From an uncultured Solirubrobacter sp. (GTDB taxonomy: Bacteria; Actinomycetota; Thermoleophilia; Solirubrobacterales; Solirubrobacteraceae): a DNA stretch of 6,101 nt. The stretch spans positions 18,629 through 24,729 of the forward strand of contig CALMNS010000134.1 in NCBI GenBank assembly GCA_937871635.1, written 5' to 3'. The position numbers were made by a program, and so were the translations under genes. This document shows positions 4,235 to 6,101 of the stretch, piece by piece. Below the pieces are notes generated by a model. That model was given only the letters and a program-made list of their open reading frames with translations, was not told the DNA's origin and ran no database searches. Each line of letters begins with the position of its first letter. Position 1 is the first letter of the stretch.

Positions 4235-6010
4235 ATGGCGTCGCGCGCCTCTCAACCGCGCGTCCCGGGGGCGCACGACGGGTCCGGTCCCGTCGCGACG
4301 CTCGCCGACCTCCGCGTGACCTTCTCGCGTCGCGGTCGGCCCCTGCGCGCGGTCCGGGGCGTCGACCTCGCCATCGCCGAGGGGGAGATCGTCGGCCTGG
4401 TCGGCGAGTCCGGGTCGGGCAAGACGGTCCTCGGGCTCTCGCTGCTGGGGCTGCTGCCCCCCGGCGCCGTCGTGGAGGGCAGCGCCGTGGTGGGTGCGGT
4501 CGACATGGTCACGGCGGACGAGGGGGCGCGCCGGATCGCCCGGCGCGACGACCTGGGCGCGGTCTTCCAAGACCCGATGAGCTCGCTGAACCCGACGATG
4601 CGCGTCGGGCGGCAGGTGCTCGAGGTAGCCGGAAGCGAGGCCGAGGCGGCGCGGCTGCTCGACGCCTGCGGGATCGCGGACGCGACGCGCCGGATGCGCC
4701 AGTTCCCGCACGAGCTCTCCGGCGGCCTGCGCCAGCGCGTCATGCTCGCCATCGCCCTGGCCGGTAGCCCGAAGCTCGTCATCGCCGACGAGCCGACCAC
4801 CGCACTCGACGTGACCGTCCAGGCGCAGGTGTTGCGGCTCTTCCGCCAGGTCCGCGACGAGTTCGGCTGCGCGATCGTGCTCGTCACCCACGACCTCGCC
4901 GTTGCGCGCAACGTCGCCGACCGGATCTGCGTCATGTACGCAGGGCGCGTCGTGGAGCTCGGCCCGACCTCCGGCACGCTGACGAGCCCAGCGCACCCGT
5001 ACACGGGCGCGCTCCTGAGCGCCCGGATCGGCCTCGACGCGGACCCCGGGCGTCAGCTCCCCATGCTGCCGGGGGAGCCGCCCGACCCCGCGGTCGACGT
5101 GCCGGGCTGCTCGTTCTCCCCCCGCTGCCCGCGGGCGGAAGCCATGTGCCTCGACCGGCGCCCCGCGCTCCTCTCCACCCCGAAGCACGCCGGCGCGTCC
5201 GCCTGCCACTTCAACGACGAGCCGTCGGTGGAGCATCCCCTGCCGCGGCTCCCGTGGTCGACCTACGCCACCGGCCGCGGCGGGGCCGAGCTCAGCGGCG
5301 TGCGCGTGGCCTTCCCGGTCCGGAGACTGCTGCGGCGCAGCGCGGGCCCCGAGGTCCTGCGGGGGATCGACCTGCGGGTCGCGCCGGGGGAGTCCGTGGC
5401 GCTGGTCGGGGAAAGCGGGAGCGGCAAGAGCACCCTCCTGCGTGTCCTCGCTGGGCTCCAGGCGCCGTCGAGCGGGACCGTCCGGGTCCCAGACAAGCGC
5501 CCGCAGATGGTCTTCCAGGACGCCGGGTCGTCGCTGACCCCGTGGCTGACGGTCGGCGAGCTGCTCGCCGACCGCATCCGCGACCGCCCGTCGGGCGAGC
5601 GCGACGTACGCATCGCGGAGGTGCTCGTCAGGCTCGGGCTGGGTGCCGACGCCGCCGCGCTGACGCCGCGTGAGCTCTCCGGCGGTCAGCGCCAGCGCGT
5701 CGCCCTGGCCCGCGCGATCGTCGACCCCCCGGAGCTGCTGCTCTGCGACGAGCCGATCTCTGCGCTCGACGCCTCGCTGGCGGCCACCGTGCTCAACCTT
5801 CTCGGCGAGCTGCGGCGCGAGCTCGGCTTCGCGATGGTGTTCGTCACCCATGACCTGGCCGCCGCGCGCCTCGTCGCCGACCGCATCGTCGTGATGACCG
5901 AGGGCGCCCTGGTCGAGCACGGCGCCCCCGACGACATCGTGCTGCGGCCCTCGCACGAGTACACGCGTGCGCTGCTAAGCGCCGTGCCGGACGCGCCGGT
6001 GGCGGCGTGA
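4235..6010 (+). CDS. Fused DppD-DppF-type ABC transporter ATP-binding protein (peptide/nickel/opine family)
   Basis: This 591-residue protein joins both nucleotide-binding domains of a Dpp/Opp-class importer. Domain 1 (about 21-330) has Walker A GESGSGKT at 57-64, Q-loop Q112, signature LSGGLRQR at 161-168, Walker B LVIADEP at 181-187 and switch H219. It continues into the oligopeptide-type C-terminal region with C292, C298, C305 and C324, the cysteine pattern of DppD/OppD proteins, reported in some Dpp structures to hold an iron-sulfur cluster. Domain 2 (about 350-591) has GESGSGKS at 392-399, Q428, LSGGQRQR at 481-488, LLLCDEP at 501-507 and H539. It lacks a cysteine tail and ends soon after. 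Both sites look catalytically complete. It acts at the inner face of the membrane, powering uptake with permeases probably encoded downstream. ATG 4235 lies 2 bases past the previous stop without a clear ribosome binding site, suggesting coupling. Substrate cannot be deduced. Confidence 0.92.
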   Translation: MASRASQPRVPGAHDGSGPVATLADLRVTFSRRGRPLRAVRGVDLAIAEGEIVGLVGESGSGKTVLGLSLLGLLPPGAVVEGSAVVGAVDMVTADEGARRIARRDDLGAVFQDPMSSLNPTMRVGRQVLEVAGSEAEAARLLDACGIADATRRMRQFPHELSGGLRQRVMLAIALAGSPKLVIADEPTTALDVTVQAQVLRLFRQVRDEFGCAIVLVTHDLAVARNVADRICVMYAGRVVELGPTSGTLTSPAHPYTGALLSARIGLDADPGRQLPMLPGEPPDPAVDVPGCSFSPRCPRAEAMCLDRRPALLSTPKHAGASACHFNDEPSVEHPLPRLPWSTYATGRGGAELSGVRVAFPVRRLLRRSAGPEVLRGIDLRVAPGESVALVGESGSGKSTLLRVLAGLQAPSSGTVRVPDKRPQMVFQDAGSSLTPWLTVGELLADRIRDRPSGERDVRIAEVLVRLGLGADAAALTPRELSGGQRQRVALARAIVDPPELLLCDEPISALDASLAATVLNLLGELRRELGFAMVFVTHDLAAARLVADRIVVMTEGALVEHGAPDDIVLRPSHEYTRALLSAVPDAPVAA

Positions 6011-6101
6011 GCGCCATCGACGTCACCGCGACGCCCGCGCCCGCCCGGCGCTGGGCGCGGCCGTCGTTCGACCGCGTGACTGCCGGCGGGCGCTTCGGTA
6101 T
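6007..6101 (+). CDS. N-terminal fragment of the next operon gene, probably an ABC transporter permease
   Basis: A GTG at 6007 overlaps the ATPase stop in the four-base form GTGA, a classic sign of coupled translation. The frame then stays open to the window edge for 31 codons (MSAIDVTATPAPARRW...). The visible stretch is Pro/Ala/Arg-rich and polar. That would suit the cytoplasmic lead-in before the first membrane helix of a DppB/DppC-type permease, but no membrane segment has been reached. Translation is well supported; the permease function is inferred only from following a Dpp-type ATPase. Confidence 0.55.
   Translation, partial: MSAIDVTATPAPARRWARPSFDRVTAGGRFG

Noticed and set aside
4229..5956. 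Very long minus-strand open frame (575 codons) opposite the ABC ATPase
   Set aside because: The plus strand holds complete paired ATPase motifs. The antisense product is a low-complexity mix of Arg, Gly, Ala, Asp and His with no family signature, typical of a high-GC shadow frame.
1..6101. CRISPR arrays, tRNA or rRNA genes, insertion sequences and phage or defence genes
   Set aside because: I saw no spaced repeat array, no cloverleaf-like or rRNA sequence, no transposase or integrase motif and no terminal inverted repeats. The window is explained by metabolic, regulatory and transport genes.

Overview
The window is strongly G+C-rich, with G or C at most third codon positions. It is densely packed with overlapping genes, which suggests a high-GC actinobacterium (Actinomycetota); I cannot name the genus. 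It holds two divergently oriented operons around a control region of roughly 330 to 390 bases, at about 2204-2590.

Leftward operon (minus strand, read from 2203 down to 1): a two-domain XylE-type extradiol ring-cleavage dioxygenase (1205-2203), a class A FAD-dependent aromatic-ring monooxygenase (34-1188), and the first ten codons of a probable cyclase-family (kynurenine formamidase-like) hydrolase that runs off the left edge (1-30). The spacings are 16 and 3 bases, so this reads as a single transcript for hydroxylating, opening and then hydrolysing an aromatic or heteroaromatic ring.

Control region: it carries a direct repeat ahead of the dioxygenase, a roughly 25-bp tandem duplication in the middle, and a TTGACT-type promoter followed by a LacI-family operator match just before the regulator. 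The regulator's helix-turn-helix is fully encoded, but no ATG, GTG or TTG precedes it in frame. An ATC codon stands where an ATG would be expected.

Rightward operon (plus strand): a LacI-family repressor (2591-3592, really starting upstream), an isochorismatase-family cysteine hydrolase (3585-4232, overlapping the repressor by 8 bases), a fused DppD-DppF-type ABC ATPase (4235-6010), and the start of another gene (6007-6101), probably a transporter permease, joined by a GTGA stop/start overlap.

Taken together, this looks like a substrate-inducible uptake-and-catabolism cluster. A Dpp/Opp-type transporter imports a small polar compound; the monooxygenase and extradiol dioxygenase hydroxylate and open its ring; the cyclase-family and isochorismatase-family hydrolases process the product. 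Two hydrolases from families that often act on amides or formamides, next to a ring-cleavage pair, hint at a nitrogen-containing ring such as a hydroxypyridine. That substrate assignment is inference only.
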